A DNA stretch of 64,000 bases from Lachnospiraceae bacterium G11 (GTDB taxonomy: Bacteria > Bacillota > Clostridia > Lachnospirales > Lachnospiraceae), in NCBI GenBank assembly GCA_900103495.1, contig FMWZ01000018.1:1-64000 (forward strand), given 5' to 3'. Made by a program: the position numbers and the translations under genes. This document shows, one piece after another, positions 42,334 to 50,740 of this stretch (the stretch's first letter is position 1; every line of letters starts with the position of its first letter). The notes under the pieces were generated by a model. It was given only the letters and a program-made list of their open reading frames with translations. It searched no databases and had not been told where the DNA came from.

Positions 42334-43191
42334 ATGGCGAATCTCGGAAATATAAAAAACACCTTACAAGTATTGGATAAATACGGCTTCAGTTTCCAGA
42401 AGAAGTTTGGTCAGAACTTTCTTATTGATGCCCATGTCCTTGAGAAGATCGTGGATGCAGCTGAAATAACAAAGGATGACTGTGTTCTGGAAATCGGCCC
42501 CGGAATCGGAACAATGACCCAGTATCTGTGCGAACGCGCAGGCTGGGTTTTTGCGGTTGAAATAGACAAAAATCTGATTCCGATTCTGGAGGATACCCTG
42601 TCCGAATACGACAACGTTAAGGTTATCAACGAAGACGTACTAAAACTTGATATTCAGAAACTTGCAGATGAGGAAAACGGTGGCAAACCCATAAAAGTAG
42701 TTGCCAACCTGCCTTACTATATCACAACACCCATCGTCATGGGACTTCTTGAAGGAGGAGTGCCTCTTAAGAGCATTACCATGATGATTCAGAAGGAAGT
42801 GGCAGACAGAATGCAGGTAGGTCCCGGAACCAAGGACTACGGAGCATTATCTCTTGCTGTTCAGTACTACAGCAAGCCCTCTGTAATCTGCCAGGTTTCA
42901 CCGGAGTGCTTTATTCCTAAGCCCGGTGTTGGAAGCAGTGTTATAAGACTTGAGTGCTACGATGTGCCTCCCGTTGAAGTTCGTGATGATAAGAATATGT
43001 TCAAGCTTATCAGAGCAGCTTTCAATCAGCGCAGAAAGACCCTTACAAACGCCATTTCAAATGGGGGACTTGGCATATCAAGGGAGCAGTGCGCCGAAGC
43101 TTTAAGAAACCTGGGGCTGTCTGAGACCATAAGAGGTGAAGCTCTTACTTTGGAACAGTTTGCCGCACTGTCGGATGAGCTTTTTAAATAG
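42334..43191 (+). CDS. rsmA: 16S rRNA dimethyladenosine transferase
   Basis: A 285-residue KsgA/RsmA methyltransferase that dimethylates two adjacent adenosines in helix 45 of 16S rRNA. Motifs: KKFGQNFLID, VLEIGPGIGTMTQYL, VVANLPYYITTPIV (catalytic NLPY) and AAFNQRRKTLTNAI. It starts two bases after the proS stop with no room for a promoter, so it is co-transcribed. Length fits the family. Confidence 0.95.
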   Translation: MANLGNIKNTLQVLDKYGFSFQKKFGQNFLIDAHVLEKIVDAAEITKDDCVLEIGPGIGTMTQYLCERAGWVFAVEIDKNLIPILEDTLSEYDNVKVINEDVLKLDIQKLADEENGGKPIKVVANLPYYITTPIVMGLLEGGVPLKSITMMIQKEVADRMQVGPGTKDYGALSLAVQYYSKPSVICQVSPECFIPKPGVGSSVIRLECYDVPPVEVRDDKNMFKLIRAAFNQRRKTLTNAISNGGLGISREQCAEALRNLGLSETIRGEALTLEQFAALSDELFK

Positions 43192-43214
43192 CAGAGTGTT
43201 AGGGGAATTATTGA

Positions 43215-44483
43215 ATGGATAATGTTAAGAGATTTGATATGTCCATCCCACCGACAAGGACCAAGTGGTATCTTAGACCACTGACTATCCTTATAAGTCT
43301 TCCGTCGGTATTGGCTCATAAATCTAAGATTATTAAAACAGGAATGGAGGGAATTAAGCCCCCCTTTATTCTTTTATGCAATCACAATGCGTTCCTGGAT
43401 TTTAAAGTTGCTACAAAGGCAATTTGGCCCTCCAGAGCAAACTATGTTGTAGCTATAGATGGTTTTATCGGAAGGGAGAAGCTCTTAAGAGATGTGGGAT
43501 GCATCTGCAAAAGGAAATTCACCAGCGATCTGACCCTTATAAAGAATCTGTGGACAACCATAAAAAACAAAGATATCGCAATCATATATCCCGAGGCAAG
43601 ATATTCCCTTTGCGGAACAACTGCGGTCCTTCCGGAATCCTTAGGGAAAATGTGCAAGATGTTTAAGGTCCCTGTGGCAACACTTATTTGCCACGGTCAC
43701 CATGTGAATTCTCCCTTCTGGAACCTTCACGACAGAGGAGTGGCTCCGACGGAAGCGGAGATATCGCTGCTTTTTACACAGGAGCAGCTAAAGAGTCTTC
43801 CTGTGGATGATATAAATGACAGGATCGTTGAGAGATTTCAGTATGACGATTTTGCCTGGCAGAAGGAAAGAAAAATAAGAACAAAATATGCCGGAAGAGC
43901 GGAAGGCCTCCACAAGGTACTGTACCAGTGTCCCTCCTGCAAAACTGAGTTCACCATGACTTCAAAGGGCACAAAGCTTATCTGCAATACCTGTAAGAAG
44001 ACCTGGACCATGTCGGAATTTGGTGAGCTTTCTGCCGACACGGGAGAAACGGAATTCAGTCACATTCCCGACTGGTATGAATGGGAGAGGCAGAACGTTC
44101 GAAAAGAAGTGGAGAACGGGACCTATTCTTCCGGAGAACTGGAAGTGCATGTAAATTCTCTTCCCAACGCGGACAGATTTATGGACATAGGAAAGGGAAC
44201 CCTGTCCCATGATATGGAAGGATTTAAGGTCAAAGTTACCGATAAGGACGGAAAAGTCAGGGAGATGACCAAGACAGTTCCATCCCTTTATTCCTGCCAT
44301 ATCGAATATGAATACCTTGGGAAATATGGAGATTGTGTTGATCTTAATACTCTGGAAGATACCTGGTATATTTATCCCCATGGAGAGAAATTCTCCGTAA
44401 CCAAAATGGCTCTTGCCACAGAAGAACTGTTTGCGGCTTACAGAAACAGAATCGGAAAGCCCTGCAGGCCCGGATTAATGTAA
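43215..44483 (+). CDS. PlsC-like acyltransferase with zinc-ribbon insert
   Basis: A 422-residue protein. The N-terminal 190 residues resemble 1-acyl-glycerol-3-phosphate acyltransferases: CNHNAFLDFK (HX4D) and YPEARYS, the analogue of the EGTR substrate motif. Residues about 235-275 form a four-Cys zinc ribbon (CPSCKTEF, CNTCKKTW), followed by a beta-rich C-terminal domain with no clear relatives. It probably acylates a lipid or a glycerol derivative; the ribbon-plus-tail arrangement is unusual for PlsC proteins. It follows rsmA by 23 bases. Confidence 0.75.
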   Translation: MDNVKRFDMSIPPTRTKWYLRPLTILISLPSVLAHKSKIIKTGMEGIKPPFILLCNHNAFLDFKVATKAIWPSRANYVVAIDGFIGREKLLRDVGCICKRKFTSDLTLIKNLWTTIKNKDIAIIYPEARYSLCGTTAVLPESLGKMCKMFKVPVATLICHGHHVNSPFWNLHDRGVAPTEAEISLLFTQEQLKSLPVDDINDRIVERFQYDDFAWQKERKIRTKYAGRAEGLHKVLYQCPSCKTEFTMTSKGTKLICNTCKKTWTMSEFGELSADTGETEFSHIPDWYEWERQNVRKEVENGTYSSGELEVHVNSLPNADRFMDIGKGTLSHDMEGFKVKVTDKDGKVREMTKTVPSLYSCHIEYEYLGKYGDCVDLNTLEDTWYIYPHGEKFSVTKMALATEELFAAYRNRIGKPCRPGLM

Positions 44484-44487
44484 TAAA

Positions 44488-44523
44488 AAACCTGACACCA
44501 AATAGGTGCCAGGTTTATTTTTT
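44488..44523. terminator. Bidirectional terminator
   Basis: AAACCTGACACC (44488-44499) with GGTGCCAGGTTT (44505-44516), one mismatch, loop AATA, followed by TATTTTTT and preceded by AAAAAA. It ends the rsmA/acyltransferase transcript and, on the other strand, the clostripain-like gene. Confidence 0.88.
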
Positions 44524-46981
44524 AGTATGTTAACATTGGTGTCCAGTATTTCTGGCCGTAAATATCAGTGAAGCAATAAGACATAAGTGCATCTCCGTCA
44601 CCCATATAGGTGTTGCTGATAAGCATGTCTTCCATGTCTCTATCCACAACCAGGGTTTCTCCAAGGAGATAACTGTCCTTGTACTCTTTGTTATATGTGT
44701 AGTAGTCACAGATGAAATCTATTCTGTCACCAATTTCAAGTTCTGTAAGGTTCTTTGCTATGGTATCTGTCTCGCCATCAACGTAATCGTATCTTGCACC
44801 TGCAATGAAGCCATCCTCATTTTCAGAAGTGAAAGCAATAATCAAATCACAGCGAACATCATTTAAGTAGCAGGGAACGCGGCCGGTTATGATGTAGGAA
44901 TCGTCATCCCACTGAGTATCCAGGTGATAGTAGGCAACAGGTTGACTTTCGATGGAAAGCCAGGTCTTATCCGTGGGAGCCATAAGATTTCCGTTGTCAT
45001 CATATTCAAAGACGTTATCCATTCCAAGATCGATATATCCCGCACCGTCATCATAGAAGGCGTTAAGTTCCAAATCCTTTACGTAGGACCACTGGTCCTC
45101 GGACAACTGGATTATAGGAGTATCATACTCGTCCTTGGTCCAAATAAGAGCGCTGCTGTCAAAGTGATTGGAAGCGATGTAATCCGCTGCATAATCGATA
45201 TCCAAAGACTTGCCAAGGAAACCGGTGTTTTGTGATGACAGGCCTGAAATCGAAGAGAAATCACTGCCCATGAAACTTGTGAGCAGCTGGCTTATCATGT
45301 CCGCGGAGCCCATTGAACCTGAACTGCTTCCACCTCCGGATAAATCAAAGAGCGCACCCATGGGAGATTGAGAACCACCTGAGGCAACCTGACCTGCAAC
45401 TTCCAAAGAAGCGAAGTTTTGGATGCACTTGGCATACTCTTCATCCATACCTATGTCTTCATAGGTATTAACCATGCTGTCGACCTTGGAAGACTTCTTG
45501 TAAGGGAAGTAAATTGAAAGGCCGTAGGCGTTGGTCATGCTCTGACTGGTTCTGTTGTATTTGACGCTGCCAAGAAGTGCTTCGGCAAGAGATTTGGCAG
45601 GTGCAGTGCCTACTCTGTTGGCAAAATCGACTAAATCTACCTGGTCGATTCTTGATGAGGTTGCAAACTCTCTTGTTGAACCCCTTGCGTTGGAAACAGT
45701 CTTATATTCTTTATTCTTAATCAGGTCAGAAGTGTTTTTGGAAAATGAGGCAAGCTCCGAAGGAACCGTTGCGGATAATTCCGCCAAATCAATAAGCGAA
45801 AGCGTTGTCTTCTGGCCTCGAACACTCTGAGCGCATGCTTCTGTGAATGAATCAATTATATTTTTGCCAATATCCAGGGTGGACATTGAAGTATCATTCG
45901 ATAATTTCTTAAGCCAATCTGTGTAATACCATCCGATACCCGGCTCGGTTTCCTCGGATGCAATCATGTAATCGCTGTAATTGGAAACCACCAAAGCGGT
46001 CTCAACAGTAGCCATAAGGCAGGCATCAAAGCCAACGAAATCAAAGTTGACACCGCCGTCTTTAAGGGCTTTGTTGATTCCTGAAAGAGACATTGCTCCC
46101 TTAGATGCGTATTTCTCGTCGTAACCGTATCCACTGGTGGATCCGCCGCCGTGATCCCACAAAATAAGATCATATCTGTCTGCGGGGAAGTTTTTGGCAG
46201 TCCATTTAATAAATCCTGAAAGAGTATCCGGCTCAACCATGGGTGATTGCCCCAGATCTTTCTGAAGGCAGGTCATCTGCTGGCCCTTAATCTGGTAAAC
46301 CTGGTTGGTGGAACTGCTGACTACGTTATTCTGCCATCTTTTACATCCGCCGGTATAAATAATGAGATTTATTTTCTCTCCGACGTTTGCGGCAAGCATT
46401 TCCTGAAGGTCTTTGGATGCCATGGCGCCGCGACTTTCAAGGTCTGTACCGCACATGTAAACCATTATGGTAATAACATCACTGCCGTCGCCTTTGATGA
46501 CCGTACGCTTTGCTCTTGCAGCACTTGCAACAGACTTGTCCAGTACGCCGGTATTGGCCTTACCGCTCCATGCAGCGGAGCTTTCTTCACTGTAAACGCC
46601 ACCTCCAAGGAAACTTCCCAGAATAGAGCTGAGTCCTGAGGTCCCCGTTCCTGAAGGGCTGGTGGTTGTGGTGGTCTGCGCAGGTGAAGGAGCATATGAT
46701 GTCAGGGAGGAATCGTCTCCGCCAAAGCCTCCAAGTAAGGAGCCAAGGCCTCCGCCTCCACCTAATAAAACGAGTACAATAATAACAATTAGAAAGAAGA
46801 GAGGACTCTTTCTTCCGCCCCTATTCATATTCCCGCCGGAAGGCCCTGATGATATGGGGGAACTTCCGCTCCCATAACCGCCTGTCCCCACGGGACCGAT
46901 TCCAAGTCCATCCCCTCGTTTATGAACACCGGATCCTCCTCCGGTAACATTCTTTTTTCTTCCAAGTGGTCTGTTAGCCAT
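44522..46981 (-). CDS. Membrane-anchored clostripain-family (C11) cysteine peptidase
   Basis: An 819-residue protein: a Gly/Ser-rich cytoplasmic head (about 1-60), one membrane helix (about 61-78), a Gly/Ser/Thr-rich linker, then a C11 peptidase domain. The catalytic pair is His in LILWDHGGGS and Cys in VGFDACLMATVE. About 300 residues of uncharacterised beta-rich sequence follow. Such enzymes cut after Arg/Lys, often in secreted or surface proteins. The start is ATG 46981 on the minus strand behind AGGAGGTG; the GTG at 46990 lies within that ribosome site. Confidence 0.85.
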   Translation of the reverse strand: MANRPLGRKKNVTGGGSGVHKRGDGLGIGPVGTGGYGSGSSPISSGPSGGNMNRGGRKSPLFFLIVIIVLVLLGGGGGLGSLLGGFGGDDSSLTSYAPSPAQTTTTTSPSGTGTSGLSSILGSFLGGGVYSEESSAAWSGKANTGVLDKSVASAARAKRTVIKGDGSDVITIMVYMCGTDLESRGAMASKDLQEMLAANVGEKINLIIYTGGCKRWQNNVVSSSTNQVYQIKGQQMTCLQKDLGQSPMVEPDTLSGFIKWTAKNFPADRYDLILWDHGGGSTSGYGYDEKYASKGAMSLSGINKALKDGGVNFDFVGFDACLMATVETALVVSNYSDYMIASEETEPGIGWYYTDWLKKLSNDTSMSTLDIGKNIIDSFTEACAQSVRGQKTTLSLIDLAELSATVPSELASFSKNTSDLIKNKEYKTVSNARGSTREFATSSRIDQVDLVDFANRVGTAPAKSLAEALLGSVKYNRTSQSMTNAYGLSIYFPYKKSSKVDSMVNTYEDIGMDEEYAKCIQNFASLEVAGQVASGGSQSPMGALFDLSGGGSSSGSMGSADMISQLLTSFMGSDFSSISGLSSQNTGFLGKSLDIDYAADYIASNHFDSSALIWTKDEYDTPIIQLSEDQWSYVKDLELNAFYDDGAGYIDLGMDNVFEYDDNGNLMAPTDKTWLSIESQPVAYYHLDTQWDDDSYIITGRVPCYLNDVRCDLIIAFTSENEDGFIAGARYDYVDGETDTIAKNLTELEIGDRIDFICDYYTYNKEYKDSYLLGETLVVDRDMEDMLISNTYMGDGDALMSYCFTDIYGQKYWTPMLTY

Positions 46982-47098
46982 GTATTTCACCTCCTAAAAT
47001 ACACTTTAAATATAGCACAACGCAGCAGATTAAACTACAATAAAACCTTTTCTCCTCGTGAGGACAGCACCGTCTGTAAGGCTGCGACTTAAAGTAAA

Positions 47099-47159
47099 TG
47101 GAAACTTTTTTGTTTCCACTTTTTGTATTAATTAATTTTAATTGATTGCTTAGTATAAA
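47099..47159 (+). promoter_or_regulatory. Likely promoter/operator of the peptide-modification locus
   Basis: The 203-base gap 46982-47184 separates divergent genes. TGGAAAC (47099) and GTTTCCA (47112) form a 7-base-pair hairpin with a T-rich loop, followed by CTTTTT; it could be an operator or a weak terminator. A TATAAA -10 candidate lies at 47154-47159 with a poor -35 (ATTAAT), as expected for an activator-dependent promoter. Confidence 0.4.
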
Positions 47160-47184
47160 TATAGAACGAAGATGAGGACGAGAA

Positions 47185-48453
47185 ATGTACGAGGTTGTAA
47201 ATGCTTACTTGGAAAACGGATTAAAAGTAATCCTGCATAGAATACCTGAAGCAAAAACCTTTGCTTGCGGATTATGGGTTAAACAAGGAAGTAGTAATGA
47301 AAATGACGAGAATAACGGACTTTCGCATCTTACAGAACATTTATTGTTAAACCCGCAGAATCCAATGAGTCCAAAATTCGGCAAGTTGATGTCGGAGATA
47401 GCATCAAATGGGGTTATGTACAATGCGGCAACAACGAAAGAGTATACATGCTTCTATTTTACGGGGCTTGAGAGATTGCTTGAAAAATGTCTTAAAGCAT
47501 TAGCATTGATGTCGATTGAGAACAGAGAGTTTGAGGATGACTTTTTTGAAAATGAAAAAAGAGTGGTATTGCAGGAAGCTACCAGTTTTTATTCATCTTT
47601 CCAACAAATAAAGGAAAGAACAAGTCAGGCGATATGGGGGAATATCGGGATAGGAAGAATTATCATGGGTGATATGAATAATATTTCCAGCGCCAATCTC
47701 GAATCAATAAATGAAATTATAGAAAACTCATATGTACCAAACAATTCAATATTGGTAGTAATCGGCAATATAGACTATACGGAGACGTTAAATATAATAA
47801 GCAACTACTTTGAAGACTGGAGATACAAAAAAATCTTATCAAAGGAAAGCGCGGTTGAAAAAAGCCCGGGTATTTATATAAACACCGGAAGTGGAAAAAG
47901 TGCAGTAATTTCAATTGGATTCAGAACAGTACCTTATAACGAACCAAACAGAACCACGGTGGACATGATGGTCAGAATGCTTGGACATGATGGACTTCAA
48001 GCCAGATTGGTTCAAGAAATAAGGATGAAACGGGGCTTGTCGTATAACCTTGGAGGGTTTACCAGTTTTTACAGAAGACATGGAACAATAGGATTCATGG
48101 CAGTTAGCGACAAAACAAAAATAACAGAAATAGCGAAGTTAACATCTGAAGTAATAAACGACGTAAAGGAAAACGGGTTTGCAGATGATGAGATTGCTCG
48201 TGAGAAATGTGCAATGGAGACGTCGTTACTTCTGGAGGTTGACAATATAACAGATCATCTGAGGTACATAGGAAAATGTTCTGTTATGGAAGAAGACTTC
48301 TTTGTAGAAAATGAAGTAAGAGCTATTAAGGATGTTACAGGCGAGCAGCTGAGAGAAGTGGTTCGAAACAGCTTTACGGAAGATAACCTCGGAGTAGCGG
48401 TTATAGGAGATGTGGACAGTGAAGAACTTATCTCAAACATATCGATAGCTTAG
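47185..48453 (+). CDS. M16-family metallopeptidase of the RiPP locus
   Basis: A 422-residue zinc peptidase. The inverted motif HLTEH (His48, Glu51, His52) and the third ligand in VVLQEATSF (Glu131) are intact, so it should be active. M16 enzymes act in pairs or as homodimers; related peptidases process leader peptides in PQQ and subtilosin-type loci (AlbE/AlbF, PqqF). No signal peptide, hence cytoplasmic. It lies ten bases before the next gene and upstream of two small peptides and a radical SAM enzyme, which suggests that it removes the leader of the modified peptide. Confidence 0.85.
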   Translation: MYEVVNAYLENGLKVILHRIPEAKTFACGLWVKQGSSNENDENNGLSHLTEHLLLNPQNPMSPKFGKLMSEIASNGVMYNAATTKEYTCFYFTGLERLLEKCLKALALMSIENREFEDDFFENEKRVVLQEATSFYSSFQQIKERTSQAIWGNIGIGRIIMGDMNNISSANLESINEIIENSYVPNNSILVVIGNIDYTETLNIISNYFEDWRYKKILSKESAVEKSPGIYINTGSGKSAVISIGFRTVPYNEPNRTTVDMMVRMLGHDGLQARLVQEIRMKRGLSYNLGGFTSFYRRHGTIGFMAVSDKTKITEIAKLTSEVINDVKENGFADDEIAREKCAMETSLLLEVDNITDHLRYIGKCSVMEEDFFVENEVRAIKDVTGEQLREVVRNSFTEDNLGVAVIGDVDSEELISNISIA

Positions 48454-48463
48454 GAGATATGAT

Positions 48464-49072
48464 ATGACAGATATGGCTTGTATATATGAAATGAATATGG
48501 TTCAGGAAACTCGCCAGGTAGATGAAGACTTACTGTCCGGAAGAGCATTTGACATTCTTCTTGGATTGTTGGATTCAAAGCAAACTGCCGATTCATTGGC
48601 CAAAAAACTGGCCATGCCGCGATATTCACTTAAGCTTTATCTTAAAAGACTCGTAAATGCCGGAATAGTGGTTGAACATGCGCTTCCGGTTAGTGAAGGA
48701 GCCATTGAAAACGAGTATGAATTGCCAAGTGACAGGCTTTCTATAATTAATAATCTTGGGAAAGAGGGCTCTAAATTTAAAGCTGCAAGAGATTCGGAAA
48801 TATCTGCTCAGCATTTTGCAGTCATGGCTAAAAGAGCAATCATGTCAGCGGCGGCCAATAAGGATGATCCTTACTATATCGGTTCATACTTTATGAAGGC
48901 CAGTGAAGAAAATATGGCCAAGTTTAAAAAAGAGGTCTTGGACCTCTTTGAAAAATACAAAGCAATGGAAGATCCTGAACAAGACAAAACATATAGTCTG
49001 TTTACGGTATTTTCACCATTCAACATGGAGGATGAAGAAAATGGAAAAGAAAATCAGAAAAATGCCCTGTGA
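48464..49072 (+). CDS. Winged-helix (ArsR-like) protein of the RiPP locus
   Basis: A 202-residue protein. Residues about 22-90 form a winged helix: FDILLGLLDSKQTADSLAKKLA, then YSLKLYLKRLVNAGIVVEHA and a wing with ENEYELPSDR, as in ArsR/HTH_20 domains. The remaining 110 residues are helical and charged, with no metal-binding Cys. It could be a DNA-binding regulator of the operon or a peptide-recognition subunit, since RRE domains in RiPP loci are also winged helices. It overlaps the small peptide gene at 49041 by 32 bases. Confidence 0.65.
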   Translation: MTDMACIYEMNMVQETRQVDEDLLSGRAFDILLGLLDSKQTADSLAKKLAMPRYSLKLYLKRLVNAGIVVEHALPVSEGAIENEYELPSDRLSIINNLGKEGSKFKAARDSEISAQHFAVMAKRAIMSAAANKDDPYYIGSYFMKASEENMAKFKKEVLDLFEKYKAMEDPEQDKTYSLFTVFSPFNMEDEENGKENQKNAL

Positions 49073-49190
49073 AAATGAGGACAAGAAGTCAACTGTTCAG
49101 ATTCAGAATTTTGAAAACAAATTAAATGTTTCGGACGAGGAAGAGGACAACGGGATTTCATATGAAATCACATTTGGTGAGAGAGAATAA
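49041..49190 (+). CDS. 49-residue peptide, possible second RiPP precursor
   Basis: A small frame with its own ribosome site (GGAGGATGAAGAAA) that starts inside the end of the winged-helix gene. The product is very acidic and Lys-rich and ends in ISYEITFGERE. Its tail resembles that of the next peptide: EEDNGIS..ITFG against EEENALS..INFG. It lacks a Cys near the C-terminus (its only Cys is residue 10), so it may be a diverged precursor, a decoy or a small partner protein. Confidence 0.55.
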   Translation: MEKKIRKMPCENEDKKSTVQIQNFENKLNVSDEEEDNGISYEITFGERE

Positions 49191-49256
49191 TTTAAGTTTA
49201 TTTTTGTGCACATAATAATATAAAAAACAAACAATTATTTTAAGGAGGATTTCAAC

Positions 49257-49427
49257 ATGAAGAACATTGATTTAACAAAACAGGATTATGAAGTAGCTGA
49301 TGGTAAGGTTGTAATCACATCCGACGAGTTGCTCAACATGATTCAGTCAGACGAAGTTGCTATTGACGGAGAAGAGGAAAATGCTCTTTCCATCAACTTT
49401 GGATGCAAGGTTTCTGCTGCATCATAA
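49257..49427 (+). CDS. 56-residue RiPP precursor peptide candidate
   Basis: Translation from ATG 49257 behind AAGGAGGATTTCAAC (an optimal ribosome site) gives an acidic leader-like part (residues 1-42, with VITSDELLNMIQSDE) and a short C-terminal core INFGCKVSAAS with a single Cys50. Small size, strong ribosome site, acidic leader and immediate proximity to a radical SAM/SPASM enzyme, an M16 peptidase and an exporter fit a ribosomally made, post-translationally modified peptide. The single Cys could form a thioether, or Phe48/Asn47 a carbon cross-link. Too short for usual ORF cut-offs. Confidence 0.72.
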   Translation: MKNIDLTKQDYEVADGKVVITSDELLNMIQSDEVAIDGEEENALSINFGCKVSAAS

Positions 49428-49434
49428 ATGGATT

Positions 49435-49467
49435 TTATTAGGGGCCGGCCTAGGCCGGCTCCAATAA
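49435..49467 (+). other. Strong hairpin between precursor and radical SAM gene
   Basis: A near-perfect stem: GGGGCCGGC (49441-49449) with GCCGGCTCC (49454-49462), extended by TTATT/AATAA after a one-base bulge, eight bases after the precursor stop. There is no following U-run. Hairpins here often trim or protect mRNA so that the precursor is made in excess of the enzyme. Its 3' side lies close to the weak AAGG ribosome site of the next gene. Confidence 0.75.
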
Positions 49468-49474
49468 GGTTAAT

Positions 49475-50740
49475 ATGAAACTATCAAAGTACGCATATAA
49501 TATAAAAATCAATAATAAGCTGGGCGCTTATTATAGCGTCCTTTCCAGAAGATACGTTACGTATGATTATTCTAAAAGGGAAAAATACAAAGAGATTGTT
49601 GAGCACCTGAATAAATCCCAATATACTCCCGAAGAGGTCAATTTCATAAGGGAATTACATAAATACGGGATTATTGTTGATGAAAAAACAAATGAGGAAG
49701 CATACCTTAAATATAAGGAAAATGCGGCACGCTTTCGGGATCAGGTATTAAGGATAACTGTTTTTGTTACCACAGGATGCAATTTCAGGTGCACATATTG
49801 TACACAGTGTCATACTCACACCAGAATGACCGACGAAACAAAGAACTCTTTGATTAAATATATAGAGAATGTATCGTTGCAAAAAAAACGAATAGAAATT
49901 GTCTGGTTTGGCGGAGAACCTCTAGTCGAATTTCAGGCAATAATTGACATATTGAGCAAAGCCAAAAGCCTTTGTGGGAGTAACGGGTGTAGCCTCGTGA
50001 GTTATGCGGTTACAAACGGATACCTCCTCACAAAAGACAGAATCGAAAAGATGAAGGAGGTCGGATTTGAAGCTTTGCAGATAACTGTGGATATTAATAA
50101 GAAAATTCATGATTCTCAACGGGTGAAAGCAGATGGTTCAGGCACATATGACAGGGTTGTAGGAAACTTGATTATGGCAGTTGAAAACGGGATTAATGTT
50201 ACACTTCGTATGAATATCGCAGGACCTATTTCAAGTTCAGACCTTGATGTTTTAAGGAAAATCAATCCTCGCCTTAGAAATAATATATGGGTTGATATAG
50301 CAAATGTTTTTCAAAACGAAAAGAACAGTACATACCCTTTATTAAAAAAGGCAATAAAAATGAAATATAGCTACGGAGGAAGATTTAACAACTATTCCGG
50401 CTGCACCACATGTGGACCAAACTCAATGGTTGTAAATACAAATGGAGATATTCTTTTTTGCTCCAATGCAGATGAATTATCCGGAATAGGAGTTCTGAAC
50501 TCGAAAGGAATTCCAGCATATAAAAATGAAATGGATTACGACATAAACATATCCAGATCATTGACAGATATTGATGAATGCCGGAACTGCCCGGAACTTC
50601 CCCTTTGCCTGGGTCGATGTTATAAAGCATTGTTACCGGGAGGTGATGGTGGTTGTCTAGGGAAAAGGGCCAACGGAATGAGTGTAGAGGAAACAGCAAA
50701 ATTAGATTATTTTTATGACTTGGAAAAAGGAGCTATCTAA
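49475..50740 (+). CDS. Radical SAM/SPASM peptide-modifying enzyme
   Basis: A 421-residue enzyme. Residues 1-95 may include a leader-binding (RRE-like) part. The radical SAM cluster motif is CNFRCTYC (Cys102, 106, 109), followed by IVWFGGEPLV (the GGEP motif). The C-terminal SPASM region has CTTC ... ILFC and CRNCPELPLCLGRC plus a later Cys (GGCLG), ligands for two auxiliary clusters, as in sactipeptide, ranthipeptide and cyclophane maturases. It should install a thioether or carbon cross-link in the nearby precursor. ATG 49475; stop overlaps the exporter start. Confidence 0.88.
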   Translation: MKLSKYAYNIKINNKLGAYYSVLSRRYVTYDYSKREKYKEIVEHLNKSQYTPEEVNFIRELHKYGIIVDEKTNEEAYLKYKENAARFRDQVLRITVFVTTGCNFRCTYCTQCHTHTRMTDETKNSLIKYIENVSLQKKRIEIVWFGGEPLVEFQAIIDILSKAKSLCGSNGCSLVSYAVTNGYLLTKDRIEKMKEVGFEALQITVDINKKIHDSQRVKADGSGTYDRVVGNLIMAVENGINVTLRMNIAGPISSSDLDVLRKINPRLRNNIWVDIANVFQNEKNSTYPLLKKAIKMKYSYGGRFNNYSGCTTCGPNSMVVNTNGDILFCSNADELSGIGVLNSKGIPAYKNEMDYDINISRSLTDIDECRNCPELPLCLGRCYKALLPGGDGGCLGKRANGMSVEETAKLDYFYDLEKGAI

